64,000 bases of DNA from Posidonia oceanica (taxonomy: Eukaryota; Streptophyta; Magnoliopsida; Alismatales; Posidoniaceae): positions 19,734,001-19,798,000 of the forward strand of contig JAZBRS010000050.1 of assembly GCA_037176725.1 (NCBI GenBank). Reading direction: 5' to 3'. Position 1 is the first letter of the stretch. Each line of letters starts with the position of its first letter. This document shows, in pieces, positions 10,640 through 20,481 of this stretch. The position numbers were made by a program, and so were the translations under genes. Below the pieces are notes generated by a model. It had not been told where the DNA came from and did no database searches. It saw only the letters and a list, made by a program, of their open reading frames with translations.

Positions 10640-11770
10640 TTTTGCGTGCTTTCAAGTTTTCTGCCTCGTTTTGTGTGTAGTCTTGTTTTCTCGCACCGTT
10701 TTGCGTGCCCTTTAGTTTTTCGTCTCGTTTTGCGTGCAGTCTGGTTTCCTCGCTCCGTTTTGCGTGCCGCTTCTTTGTCTTGCACCGTTTTGCGTGCCCT
10801 TTAGTTTTTTCGCCTCGTTTTGCGTGCAGTCTTGTTCTCTCGCACCGTTTTGCGTGCCGCTTCTTTGTCTTGCTCCGTTTTGCGTGCTTTCAAGTTTCCT
10901 CGCTCCGTTTTACGTGCAGTCTTGTTTTCTTGCACCGTTTTGCGTGCCGCTTCTTTGTCTTGCTCCGTTTTGCATGCTTCTAAGTTTTCTCGCTCCGTTT
11001 TGCGTGCCCTTTAGTTTTCTCGCTTCTTTTTGCGTGCAGTCTTGTTTTCTCGCTCCGTTTTGCGTGCCGCTTCTTTGTCTTGCACCGTTTTGCGTGCCCT
11101 TTAGTTTTCTCGCCTCGTTTTGCGTGCAGTCTTGTTTTCTCGCTCCGTTTTGCGTGCCGCTTCTTTGTCTTGCACCGTTTTGTGTGCCCTTTAGTTTTCT
11201 CGCACCGTTTTGCGTGCCATTTAGTTTCCCCGCTCCGTTTTGCGTGTCCTTTAGTTTTCTCGCCTCGTTTTACGTGCAGTCTTGTTTTCTTGCTCCGTTT
11301 TGCGTGCTTCTAAGTTTTCTCGCTCCGTTTTGCGTGCTTTCAAGTTTTCTCGCTCCGTTTTGCATGCCGTTTCTTTGCCTTGCACCGTTTTGCGTGCCCT
11401 TTAGTTTCCTCGCTCCGTTTTACGTGCCCTTTAGTTTTCTCGCCTCGTTTTGCGTGTAGTCTTGTTTTCTTGCACCGTTTTGCGTGCCGCTTCCTTGTCT
11501 TGCACCGTTTTGCGTGCCATTTAGTTTCCTCGCTCCGTTTTACGTGCCCTTTAGTTTTCTCACCTCGTTTTGCGTGTAGTCTTGTTTTCTTGCACCGTTT
11601 TGCGTGCCGCTTCCTTGTCTTGCACCGTTTTGCGTGCCCTTTAGTTTCCTCGCTCCGTTTCGCGTGCTTTCAAGTTTTCTCGCCTCGTTTTGCGTGCAGT
11701 CTTGTTTTCTTGCACCGTTTTGCGTGCCCTTTCGTTTTCTCGCCTCGTCTTGTGTGCCCCTGTTTTTCTT
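10640..11770 (+). repeat. 30-bp tandem array within the 5' LTR
   Basis: About 37 units of 30 bp are built on CGTTTTGCGTGC, followed by one of several variants (CCTTTAGTTTTCTCGC, CGCTTCTTTGTCTTGC, AGTCTTGTTTTCTTGC). Because 30 is divisible by three, all plus-strand frames stay open for long distances and encode 10-residue repeats such as LAPFCVPFSF. The corresponding array in the 3' LTR (28765-29770) has fewer units, which explains most of the LTR length difference. Confidence 0.9.
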
Positions 11771-12428
11771 GCCCGGTTTTGCGCCTTTCTTTCGTTTTCC
11801 GGCACCGTTTTGCGTTCTTGTTCCGCTCCTTGCATCATTTGCATGTCAACCTTGTTTTCGCATCTTTTCGCATTCTTGTTTCGTTCCTCGCACTGTTTTA
11901 CGCTGTTTCCTCTTGCATGTCGCTTGCATTGCCTGTTTTCCCCGCTGTTTTGTTTTATCGCCCGCATTTGCATATAGGGCGATGATGCTTACTGTCCGGA
12001 GTTCTCACGAGCCAGGTTCCGCCCGGTTCGGAACACAGACAACGTTGCTGAGCGCTTAGTTCGCACGTTTACTTTCTTGCATTGTCTTTCATCACTTAGA
12101 GCACACCTTTGAGCATTTAGACAGGCATTCATTGGCACTTAAGCATTCAAAGTCTGCATTTCCCTGCATATGCGAGCGTAAGCCTAGAAAGACCGATTCT
12201 CGGGCGTGTCGGGGGTGCCTAACACCTTCCCCGCGCGTAACAGGAGTCCTTACCCTCTCTTGGCCCGCAATGACCATTGTGCCCTTGTCCTAGGCACGAG
12301 TCACATTATTTGCATTCATTTGCATCTCATTTCTTTTGCATTGCCCGGCATTGCATCTTTTGCTTGGTTTTGCGCGATTATTCACGCATTTCCCCAGTTT
12401 TCCTCGTCTTCCGATTTAATAGACTTGG

Positions 12429-12439
12429 TGGCGACTCCG
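12429..12439 (+). other. PBS-like sequence inside the LTR U5
   Basis: TGGCGACTCCG occurs here, about 176 bases before the true primer binding site, and is identical to its first 11 bases. The copy in the 3' LTR is at 30411-30421. The diverged LTR E has GTAGTGACTCTC at the equivalent place near 45936. Confidence 0.6.
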
Positions 12440-12604
12440 ATTTTGTCTTGTCTTCTTCTTTTCTTTCCTTTTTTCCCTCTTTTAAATGTTTTCGAGTTAG
12501 GTCTTCCTTCTCGGACATAGCCGCTAATAGTGAGCCTGATTCCGATCGGTGCACGCGAGCTTTGGCATCGTGCATGGACGATCCGAACACTGGGATCGCT
12601 ACAG

Positions 12605-12623
12605 TGGCGACTCCGCTGGGGAT
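12605..12623 (+). other. Primer binding site of element B
   Basis: TGGCGACTCCGCTGGGGAT begins two bases after the 5' LTR end. This type of site is reported for Ogre/Tat elements, where it is said to match the 3' end of an arginine tRNA. The sequence is seen directly. The tRNA identity is from family knowledge and I did not check it against a tRNA set. Confidence 0.85.
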
Positions 12624-13938
12624 ACTAGACTCCGGCTTTCGTTTTCGCTTTCGCTCGCTTGGGATTTGCTTTCTTTGTTTGCCTTTCTGTCTCCTTTGTC
12701 TGTTTTCCTCGTTTTCCTGTGCAAACTCCTAGCAAGTCGCCTCGTGGTTACTTCGCTTAGGTTTTGCACCCCCTTTCGGCTGCTTTCGCCTTAGTTTTGC
12801 TGTGCCTTGCTCTGCTTTGTCTAACTTGCTTGTTTGCTTGCCTTTTTCCTTCCCTCTGCTCTTATTTGCTTTACAGCTTACCTGTCTTTGCTTTCTTTGT
12901 CCTGCTTGCTTGTCATTGCTTTATTTCTCGCACATTACATGTCTACTTACTTGTTTGGCAATAATACATGCTTTTTGAATGATGAATGCTTCCTTTTACA
13001 CACCTGCTATGTCACTACGCACGCACATGCCTTGCGTACATGCTTTTTGACTCGATGAATGTTTTTCTTCACCATTACGCTCACAAACACTTGCACATGC
13101 CATGCACATGCCTTTTGTTGTGTTGTATGATTGTGTGCTTGCCATGCTTGACTGATTTTCTTCCCTTTCGCACTTGCCATGCTTAGGATAGTAGAAACTT
13201 GTTTGCTCTCCCCATGGTTAACTAAAAACAGCAAGTAAAAAGAACTCCTAGGAGCAACTAGAGACTCTGAACAATCCTTCACTCCCTTTTGGTTAATAAA
13301 ATGTGCAAGATAAAAGACTTTAATCATTTGCATAAGCATCATATAGGGCATGCATTCTTCTCCTCTGAGTCCACCTACTAGTCTGCAAAGGACGGTTCCG
13401 GCTTCTCACCCCGATGCTTTGGCATGGTGTGAGTCAATCGGTCTGCCCCCCCTTGTCCGGGGTCGTGTCGGTGTTAGTGGAGGGTACCACCCACGCTTTG
13501 GCGGGGTAGAGGCCACCAACGCACCACCCTGTCATTACCTAAGCTTTGGGCCGGGAGTTAGACAGGGAGCCTACTTTTCTGACTCGAGTCGGTGACCCGT
13601 ACACTTGTGGATATCCGGAGTAGACTACCTATTAGGAAACACTAGATTGGTGAGAGAGGGAGCATGCTAGAAAGCATACATATCATCCATGCCATAACTT
13701 AGTGCATTTTGCATCTCTTTTTTTTTCTAACCCTAGTTTTTCTGTTGTGTCCTTAACAGAGTTCAGTGAGCGATCTCCTTAGCTGGAGCTCGGGTCTCTC
13801 CTTTGCTGACATCTCTGCTGAGACACCTGTGCTCGACCATCTCTTTCTGAGCTACTCGCCTTTGCAAGCATAGCTCCTCGTAGAGCCCGTCCCCTTTTCC
13901 CTCATCGCAGCCCCGTTTTGACTCGCTCTCGGTCAGCA
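12624..13938 (+). other. Untranslated leader of element B
   Basis: This 1.3-kb stretch is non-coding and pyrimidine-rich, with TTGC- and CATGC-rich low-complexity sequence. A good acceptor-like signal ends it. A pyrimidine run and CTAAC branch-like sequence near 13725 lead to CCTTAACAG at 13751-13759, about 180 bases before the gag ATG. Confidence 0.6.
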
Positions 13939-16900
13939 ATGGCCCAGCGCACCGTCGAGACCCCCCTCACCATTGCCTCGGAGGTGGTTCCCGCTCCGGC
14001 CCCTCCGGCTCCCGTTTCTAGCCCCTCTGTGCCCTCTGTGACGCCAGGCTTTTCCCCTCTGCCGTCTGGGGCACCCCAGTTTGCTGTGGGACAGTGGCAG
14101 ACGCTCGCTCCTCCTAATCCGGTCGCCGAGTTCATCTTGATGGCCACTTCACGTGTTCTGGAGGCACCACTGACCCCACCTTCTCAGGGTTTTGTCACTT
14201 TTGACCCCCCTTCTGCTGCGGCGACTCTTGCCCTAGGATTCCAGTCTCCCGGACAGTCCGGATCTCTTGGTTCTGGTTCCTCGCCGGCACTGCAATTCAG
14301 TGTTCCCACTGACGGGACACCTGAAGAGCAGTACCAACAACTGATGGACACTATCCAGCGGCTGCAGGGTATAGCTCTATCAGTCCGCCCTCCTTCCCCT
14401 CCTGTTGTTCCTGAGGTTCCTGTGCGGCCTGCTCTCGCACATCTTGCATTGCACTCTGCACTTCCGCCTAGACCATCGTCCCAACTGCTCACGGTTCCGA
14501 CGATGGGGGCACGTATTCCGCCTCTTGCATCTGCACCACACCTCACACAGCATGCACCTCCGCCACCTGGTGGCCAGTCGTTCGGACTGGTGGGAGCACA
14601 GTATCTCGTAGGCCCGTCCCCCGGCACCGCCCCGGTACGGCCGCTGATGCTCCATCATCCTGCACCCACCACACAGCATACCATCTATCCTCCCCCTTTG
14701 CATCAGGCTCAGAATTCCACATGCATCCCTCCTTGCACTCCACCACAGCACGGGTATGCCAGCCATCACTTTGCGTCACCAGGCGATGTGATGGTGGATC
14801 CGGAGGAGCACCTCGGTGCGACCCAATCGGCATACGTGGTCCCCGCCCCCGCTGCCCCATCACCTGTAGCAGCTATTCCAGACCCCATCAACAACAGGAT
14901 GGATGTTCTGGAGAAGGCACTACGTCTAGTGCAGGGCACGGACCACCAGACCTACCAGTTCCGAGACCTCTGCTGTTTCCCAGAGGCGGTACTCCCCCCA
15001 AAGTTCAAAATACCGGACTTTGAGAAGTATGATGGTAGGGGCTGCCCCATAGCCCATCTGAAGGCGTACTGCGGTGATCTCGCCCAACTCCAGGCGGACG
15101 AGAGGTTGCTGATCCGCCTGTTCCAAAAGAGTTTGTCTGGTCCGGCCCTCAAGTGGTTTACCTCGCTTGACATGGCTACGATCAAGACTTGGAACGACCT
15201 AAGCCAGGCGTTCTTGGAACAATACTCCTTCAACCTCGATCTGGTCCCAAAGCGCGCGGACTTGATCGCAACCAAGCAGAATCCGGGTGAACCGTTCGGG
15301 GAGTACGTCGGCCGCTGGCGTGCCCTTGCCTCGCAGGTTCGAGATAGGCCCTCCGACGAGGAGTCTATCGAGATCATCATAAAAGGGGCACAGCCGTCTA
15401 CCGGAGCTTTGCTTAGCATCCAACCTGTCACAACCTTCACTGCTTTGATCCGAGCTGGCACTCGCGTAGAGAGTTCGTTGCGGAGTGGCAACTTCCCCGC
15501 ACTCTCTGTGCTTGCCAAGCAGGCCCCCGCCAGCAACGATGGTAGTAGCAGCAGCGCCATCAACAACAACAGCAGCCTCAACAACAATCGTCCCAAGAGG
15601 AAGGATCCGCCGAAGCCCTTTGTCGCATACGTCGACTCCCCTGCTGCGCCCGTCCGTCTGGCGTCCCGGCCTGCCCCTCCTCAGATCTATTACGCACCTA
15701 CACCGAGGGCACACCCTACACCACAAATCACTACCACCGCTCGACCGGTCTATCCTGCCGCACCGGTTCGGCAAGGACAATTCCAGAGGCCGAGACGGCC
15801 ACCCATGGAGAAGCGGAAGTTCGCCCCACTAGTGGAACCACTCACTGCCGTCCTCCCGAAGGTTGCGTTGCTCCTGAGATTTCCGGAGGTTCGCCCGCCA
15901 CCAAACCCACTACCGCATTGGTTTAAAGCGAACCTTTTCTGCGACTTTCATCGAAGCGTCGGGCATTCGACTGATAGTTGTTTCACTCTCCGGAATGCTA
16001 TCCAGGACTTGATCGAATCGGGAATGATTGTGATCGACACGCACGAGGCATCCACTTCTGCACCATCTCATGCACCTGCATCAGCATCTACCCCAGCTAA
16101 TGTTGTCCGCCGACCCCTGCCGGAGCACTCCTATTCAGGAGGCGCAGGGACCTCAGGAATTCACTCCTTGTTTCCTTCTGGGTCTCTCACATCTGTGGTA
16201 GATCCTTCCGAGCTTATCCACGATGTTTCTACTCCCTTTCCAGTCTCTCTCTATCTTGCAGCTATCGCCGGTTCTGAGTCGGGCGTTCACATGATCCGAC
16301 CGTGCGCCAGGCCGGAGCGTTCTCCCGCATCAGCCGCCATGCTTTCCCGGGCCCAAGCCCCCATATATCTTCTAACCAGACCTCAGCCAGAGTTTCCCGT
16401 ACACCTATTAGTAAGACCTCAATCCCCACCTAGCTTGCCTTCCCAACTACCCTCCTACCCATGTCCTCCTCAGCCTGTAGCCCCTCTCGTGCTCGCTGCA
16501 CGCGCTCCCGTGGTTATCAACCTAACCCGGGATACCCATCGCGTACCCTACAGCTACGCCACAGAAATGTGTGCGGAAGTGACGCGATCGGGGAGGGTCT
16601 ACCGACCTCCGGCACCAGTAACCAGACATAGCCACCCAGAACCTGCAATACCATCGCCTTTAGTCCAGCCTACAGTCCCACTACCTTCAGGCCAGCCTCT
16701 TGAATCCACCATAGCTGAACCTGTCCCTACAACCGCACCACCTGCTACCAAGAAATGCCAGCCTAAAGCCGACATCACATCCCAACTCAAAAAGGTTAAG
16801 GCCGACATATCCATCTGGGACCTAATACACACTTCGGCCGAGCACCGCGAGGCTTTCCTTCGAGTGTTCCAAGCCGCCCGTGTGTCCCAAGCCATAGAAC

Positions 16901-17229
16901 CTGCCGCCCTGGAAAGCATGGTCGGGATGATCGCGGAGCCCCAGGTCATCACTTTCACGAGTGATGAGCTGCCTCCGGCGGGGATTAATCACAATCAACC
17001 CTTATTCGTCACGGTACAATTCAAGAACTTTCGCATTCCCCTTGCACTGGTCGATAATGGGTCAGGCCTTAACGTCTGTCCCTTGCGAACAGCAACCAAG
17101 CTCGGATTCAAGGCCGAGGACATTACTCCAGCTGTAAAGGGAATGACAGCTTTTGATAACACTCACCATGACGCTCTAGGGATTTTGATTATTCCTCTTA
17201 CCATTGGTCCGGTCACATTCGATGTGTAA
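13939..17229 (+). CDS. Gag and N-terminal protease of element B
   Basis: This 1,096-residue frame opens at ATG 13939 (MAQRTVETP). Residues 1-330 are Pro/Ala/Ser-rich and probably disordered. About 344-520 is a retrotransposon gag domain with motifs FEKYDGRGCP, ALKWFTSLD and GEPFGEYVGRWRAL. Near residue 668 is CDFHRSVGHSTDSC, the CxxH-type zinc-binding motif usual in Tat/Ogre gag. About 1020-1050 is the aspartic protease start with ALVDNGSGLNV. The frame stops at TAA 17227-17229 inside the protease, just after PVTFDV. The same frame continues afterwards with the second protease motif. Gag would form cytoplasmic particles that package element RNA. Either the stop is a recent mutation or some ribosomes read through it. 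No polymerase follows. Confidence 0.85.
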   Translation: MAQRTVETPLTIASEVVPAPAPPAPVSSPSVPSVTPGFSPLPSGAPQFAVGQWQTLAPPNPVAEFILMATSRVLEAPLTPPSQGFVTFDPPSAAATLALGFQSPGQSGSLGSGSSPALQFSVPTDGTPEEQYQQLMDTIQRLQGIALSVRPPSPPVVPEVPVRPALAHLALHSALPPRPSSQLLTVPTMGARIPPLASAPHLTQHAPPPPGGQSFGLVGAQYLVGPSPGTAPVRPLMLHHPAPTTQHTIYPPPLHQAQNSTCIPPCTPPQHGYASHHFASPGDVMVDPEEHLGATQSAYVVPAPAAPSPVAAIPDPINNRMDVLEKALRLVQGTDHQTYQFRDLCCFPEAVLPPKFKIPDFEKYDGRGCPIAHLKAYCGDLAQLQADERLLIRLFQKSLSGPALKWFTSLDMATIKTWNDLSQAFLEQYSFNLDLVPKRADLIATKQNPGEPFGEYVGRWRALASQVRDRPSDEESIEIIIKGAQPSTGALLSIQPVTTFTALIRAGTRVESSLRSGNFPALSVLAKQAPASNDGSSSSAINNNSSLNNNRPKRKDPPKPFVAYVDSPAAPVRLASRPAPPQIYYAPTPRAHPTPQITTTARPVYPAAPVRQGQFQRPRRPPMEKRKFAPLVEPLTAVLPKVALLLRFPEVRPPPNPLPHWFKANLFCDFHRSVGHSTDSCFTLRNAIQDLIESGMIVIDTHEASTSAPSHAPASASTPANVVRRPLPEHSYSGGAGTSGIHSLFPSGSLTSVVDPSELIHDVSTPFPVSLYLAAIAGSESGVHMIRPCARPERSPASAAMLSRAQAPIYLLTRPQPEFPVHLLVRPQSPPSLPSQLPSYPCPPQPVAPLVLAARAPVVINLTRDTHRVPYSYATEMCAEVTRSGRVYRPPAPVTRHSHPEPAIPSPLVQPTVPLPSGQPLESTIAEPVPTTAPPATKKCQPKADITSQLKKVKADISIWDLIHTSAEHREAFLRVFQAARVSQAIEPAALESMVGMIAEPQVITFTSDELPPAGINHNQPLFVTVQFKNFRIPLALVDNGSGLNVCPLRTATKLGFKAEDITPAVKGMTAFDNTHHDALGILIIPLTIGPVTFDV

Positions 17230-17868
17230 TTCTACGTCGTCGACTTGGAACCTAACTTCAACTTTCTGCTTGGGCGCCCTTGGCTCCACAAGCATCAGGT
17301 TATCCCTTCGACCCTCCATCGCATGATCAAGTTCCGCCGAGGCGACGATGTTATCGTTGTCATGGCGGAGAATTTTGAGAAGGAGCGGATCGAAGCGGTT
17401 TCCTCTATCTCTTCGCGGACTGTCCCCTTTGACTCTGATCTCTCGAACGCCTTGTATCGCGTTAATCGGTGTGAGCCGGTTAACTTTTTACCAGATCTTG
17501 AGCGTGTCAACTCCTTGGCCGTTCACAACAACCCCTTTCAGATGGTCGAGAACGTTTGTCACAGGTGGGGCTACGTCAAAGGGACGCCGCTCGGGCGACA
17601 TGGCCAAGGAATCGCCGAACCAATCATGGCGGAAGAACGAAGAGACAACGAGGGTCTAGGTTACGACCCTCACTCCGATAAAGGCAAGCGCCCGCAAGCA
17701 AAGAATCAGAGAATGGTCATACCTCGGAGCCTAGCTAACTTTACAAGTGTAGGTATCCTGGGTTCAAGCGCCGTTCAAGCCATAGTGCCGTCAGAGCCGT
17801 GTCAAAGCCCTCCGCCACCGGAGGAGGACTGGGTCTGCGTTGAGGACTACTACTCGGACGAGGAATAA
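17230..17868 (+). pseudogene. C-terminal protease and G-patch-like segment of element B
   Basis: This is in the same frame as gag and begins directly after the TAA at 17227. It starts with the second conserved protease block FLLGRPWLHKH and then STLHRMIKF, both expected downstream of VDNGS in this lineage. A G-patch-like motif follows (GTPLGRHGQGIAEPI, then GLGY), as in Ogre/Tat polyproteins between protease and reverse transcriptase. The segment ends acidic (EDYYSDEE) at TAA 17866. In autonomous relatives the reverse transcriptase comes next. Here it does not. The segment has no ATG of its own at the start (the first in-frame ATG is 17245), so translation would need readthrough or reinitiation. 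Confidence 0.75.
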
Positions 17869-19152
17869 TCGGGCACGACGGGGGCAGTTCAGACTTGTAA
17901 TGGAAGCCAGCCAAGCCCAGCAGCACCTCGATCAGTTTGTTCAGTCCTTCCGACCGAGGATCATGAAGCAGCAGACTTGACAGAACCCTTGGCAGATTTG
18001 GCAGTCTTTGATTCTCCTGCAGTCATGTCAGCAATACCAGCACCAATTCAAGCACAGTCAGTCAGTTCACATGCAACCATTGTCGCATCAGTGCAACTAC
18101 CACCTTCTCAGAAAGGTCAATCGCTGAGTTCAGTCAGCAGTATAGCTCAGCCCTTTTCAGAGGCCGCGCCACAGGCAATACAGCCAGCTCAATCAGTCAT
18201 GCACCCCCTTGCCGCAGACCGGCAGCTTTCGTGGCCAAATCCTATGATATCAGAGGCCGAGCTCTCGTCGTCATCGCCAGTCGCGGAGAACCAGCTGAGC
18301 ATCGCGGTCTCCCGGCCCTCGGACCTTCAAGAGAACATCTCTGCCCATCCCCTGACAGCAGCAGTCACTCTGGCAGCATATCCATCTGCAATCCCTCTGA
18401 CTAGACCATCTGGGTCTCCCTTGCCGGGACAGTCGCAATCAGGCGCGCCCGTGAGTCAGAGGATACAAGTACCATAAACAGTAATCCATCTCGCAGCTGA
18501 GCCAGTGCCTCAGGCCCTCGGCGCCTACTATGTCGATTCACCTCCAGATGAGGAAGAAGGAGGGGCGGTAGAAGCCCAAGTCGATTCATGGATGTCTGAT
18601 CTAGAGCTGCTTTACCAGGAACAGCTCGAATCCATAGTAGAAGACCTGGCACGACACCAAGCCGCAGAAAGGAAAGGAAAAGCCGTGGTTATGAATCCTC
18701 CTCTGCGAGAGGACTCCACCTCCGTCATGATCCTAGGAGAAAGCTCAGTGATGTCGGATTCTCTCAGACCCGACGAGCTCATTACCCTTCAAACCGAGGG
18801 TGGGTCTAGTTGGCTTATACAGCATATGCCTTCCACAAGTACATCAGCAGATTCAGAAGAAGAGGCACCAGTGGATCACACAACAACGGCAACAGAACAG
18901 AAAGCAGAATCAGTGACAGAGTTGTCAGAAGTTTCAGTGGCAAAGTCATCAACAGTATCAGTCGCAAAACTGGCAAGGCTTTTAGTAGTATCAGTAATAT
19001 GCAGCAGTATCATCAGCAGCAAAGCAGACGGGAGAAGTTGTCAGAACAGAGGCCGCGCGCCGGGGATACAGAAACTCTTGAGGACATGGACCAGGTCGAG
19101 CAGTCCGAGCCGGTCAACGTGTGCTACCTCAAGAAGTACTATCAGTAGCTGA
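17869..19152 (+). pseudogene. Decaying Ser/Gln/Ala-rich continuation of the gag-pro frame
   Basis: The gag frame stays open after 17868 up to TAA 18475-18477, then again from 18478 to about 19150. These pieces are thus separated by single in-frame stops only. Composition is Ser/Ala/Gln/Pro-rich, with an acidic stretch near 18540 (DSPPDEEEG) and a helical-looking stretch near 18600 (ELLYQEQLESIVEDLARHQ). Near the end another frame gives a more natural Gln/Glu-rich tail ending at 19148, so a frameshift around 18900-19000 is likely. I do not recognise a domain. It occupies the place where polymerase genes would lie in an autonomous element. Confidence 0.5.
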
Positions 19153-20481
19153 AAGTAGCCATTGCGGACCCTTCCTCCCACTTGTCATATCTTCACCACT
19201 TGCATGTCTTCATATCTCTTTTCGCTCTATCTCCTCCCCACTTCACTTCATCCCATTTCCTACATTTCCTGCCATTGTAGCACTCCTGTGCATCCCTGCT
19301 CATCCCGTTCACATTCCTCATCAAATCATGCATTGCATAATTGCCCGGTGATGAAAATCGGAGGTGCTTGCCTGCTGCGAAAGGAATCTCCCGACCTCAC
19401 CCGATACTACTTAGATGTCTTGACTAGTGAGGGAGCCACCACTCAACGAGAGCGGGCAAAATGCCCAAACCCCTAAGGACTTACGCCCCTTAGAAGAGTG
19501 CTAGGTGTTAGTCAGAAAGCAGTACATATCCCAGCCTAGATGTGCGGAAAAAGAGAGAGAGAAAGAAAGCCAAAAGTCTGTACCCGAAAGACCCTAACGC
19601 CCATCTCCACTCGGGGAGGGGATAGCGGAAACCTGCAAGCCAAAAAAAAGGGGAAAATGAAAAAGGAAAAAGGAACAAAAAAAGAAAAAAAAAAGGAGAA
19701 TGATAGAAAAGAAAGGGGAGAGGGGGGGAAAGGCCCCACTCCCGCAAAAAAAAAAAGAAAAAAAAAGAAGAAGAGAATAAAGGCAGGCCGCGTAACCCCG
19801 CACCTCTCACCTACCCTAGAAAAGAGTCAAAGCCCGGGTCGAGTCCTCCTTGCTTCCAAAATAGGAATGGGGAGAGCTCTGCACACCGACATTAAAAAAA
19901 AAAGAGAGAGAAGAAAGAGGTAGGAGTGAGTGTAAGTCCTTGAGAGTTTGACATGGAGCCCGTCCTCTCTACACCACTGCCAAACATCACCAACATCCTT
20001 TCCTCGAGCGCCACCAACAAGTTAGGAGTCTGAGTAGAGTCCGGTGAGTTAAGGACCGCTCCCTTTCCATACAGCAGGCACCAAAGCACCCCGATACTGA
20101 GGGCAAACTGCACCAAATCGCACACATCTGCATTTTCCAATCATCTCCGCCCTCTCTGATCATCCCGCTCCGCAAAGGCCTACTCCAGCGCTGAGACAGT
20201 ACCTCTACTTAGCATGCGTTGGCACCGTCAGGCTGCGACAACCCGGGGTTCCCGACAGTCCCCGCCACATCAGCAGAATGCCCTTATGCTTATACATGTT
20301 CAATTGCCATAGTCTGAATTTTTTTACTGTTTAAAAGTGTTGGCCTATCTCTACCAGTTTCAGAATCTGCTTTCCTATGATGGTTTTGTGCCTATATGAA
20401 CTCTGATAATTCGCAGTCTTGGCAAACAGGTATCTGAAGACTCTTGTAATAGCCGTCTGCCCACGTCCTGCAATTTGTGCA
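19153..20481 (+). other. Internal spacer with long purine tract, element B
   Basis: This is a non-coding spacer between the gag-pro remnant and the ORF1-like gene. 19615-19790 is almost pure A/G on the plus strand, with runs of A and GGGGAGAGGGGGGGAAAGG, and a shorter A/G run lies at 19890-19922. Just before the next gene, 20380-20420 has a TTCGCAG acceptor-like sequence, so the downstream gene may be expressed from a spliced RNA. No reading frame with recognisable motifs is present. Confidence 0.5.

Larger units (their letters stand above)
6533..12603 (+). repeat. 5' LTR of element B (6,071 bp)
   Basis: It spans TGTTGACACC to GGGATCGCTACA and ends directly at the primer binding site. In order it contains: a C-rich block (6560-7250); an A-rich, G-poor block (7260-7980); a short T-rich run (7990-8130); a GC-rich Pro/Ser/Arg-coding-like leader (8140-9190) ending in a splice-donor-like sequence; T-rich leader with repeated TTGCAT words (9500-10330); and a 30-bp tandem array (10640-11770). 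A conserved-looking U5 end with GGGTGCCTAACACCTTCC-type sequence lies near 12215. Open frames inside it are low-complexity and I do not call them genes. Confidence 0.92.

Noticed and set aside
10734..11459. 241-residue Cys/Phe-rich frame
   Set aside because: It is a direct consequence of the 30-bp tandem unit. Other frames on the same strand are open as well, so I treat it as a repeat and not as a gene.
14184..15780. Several antisense frames of 100-214 residues under gag
   Set aside because: They are shadows of the GC-rich gag coding frame and have no independent motif.
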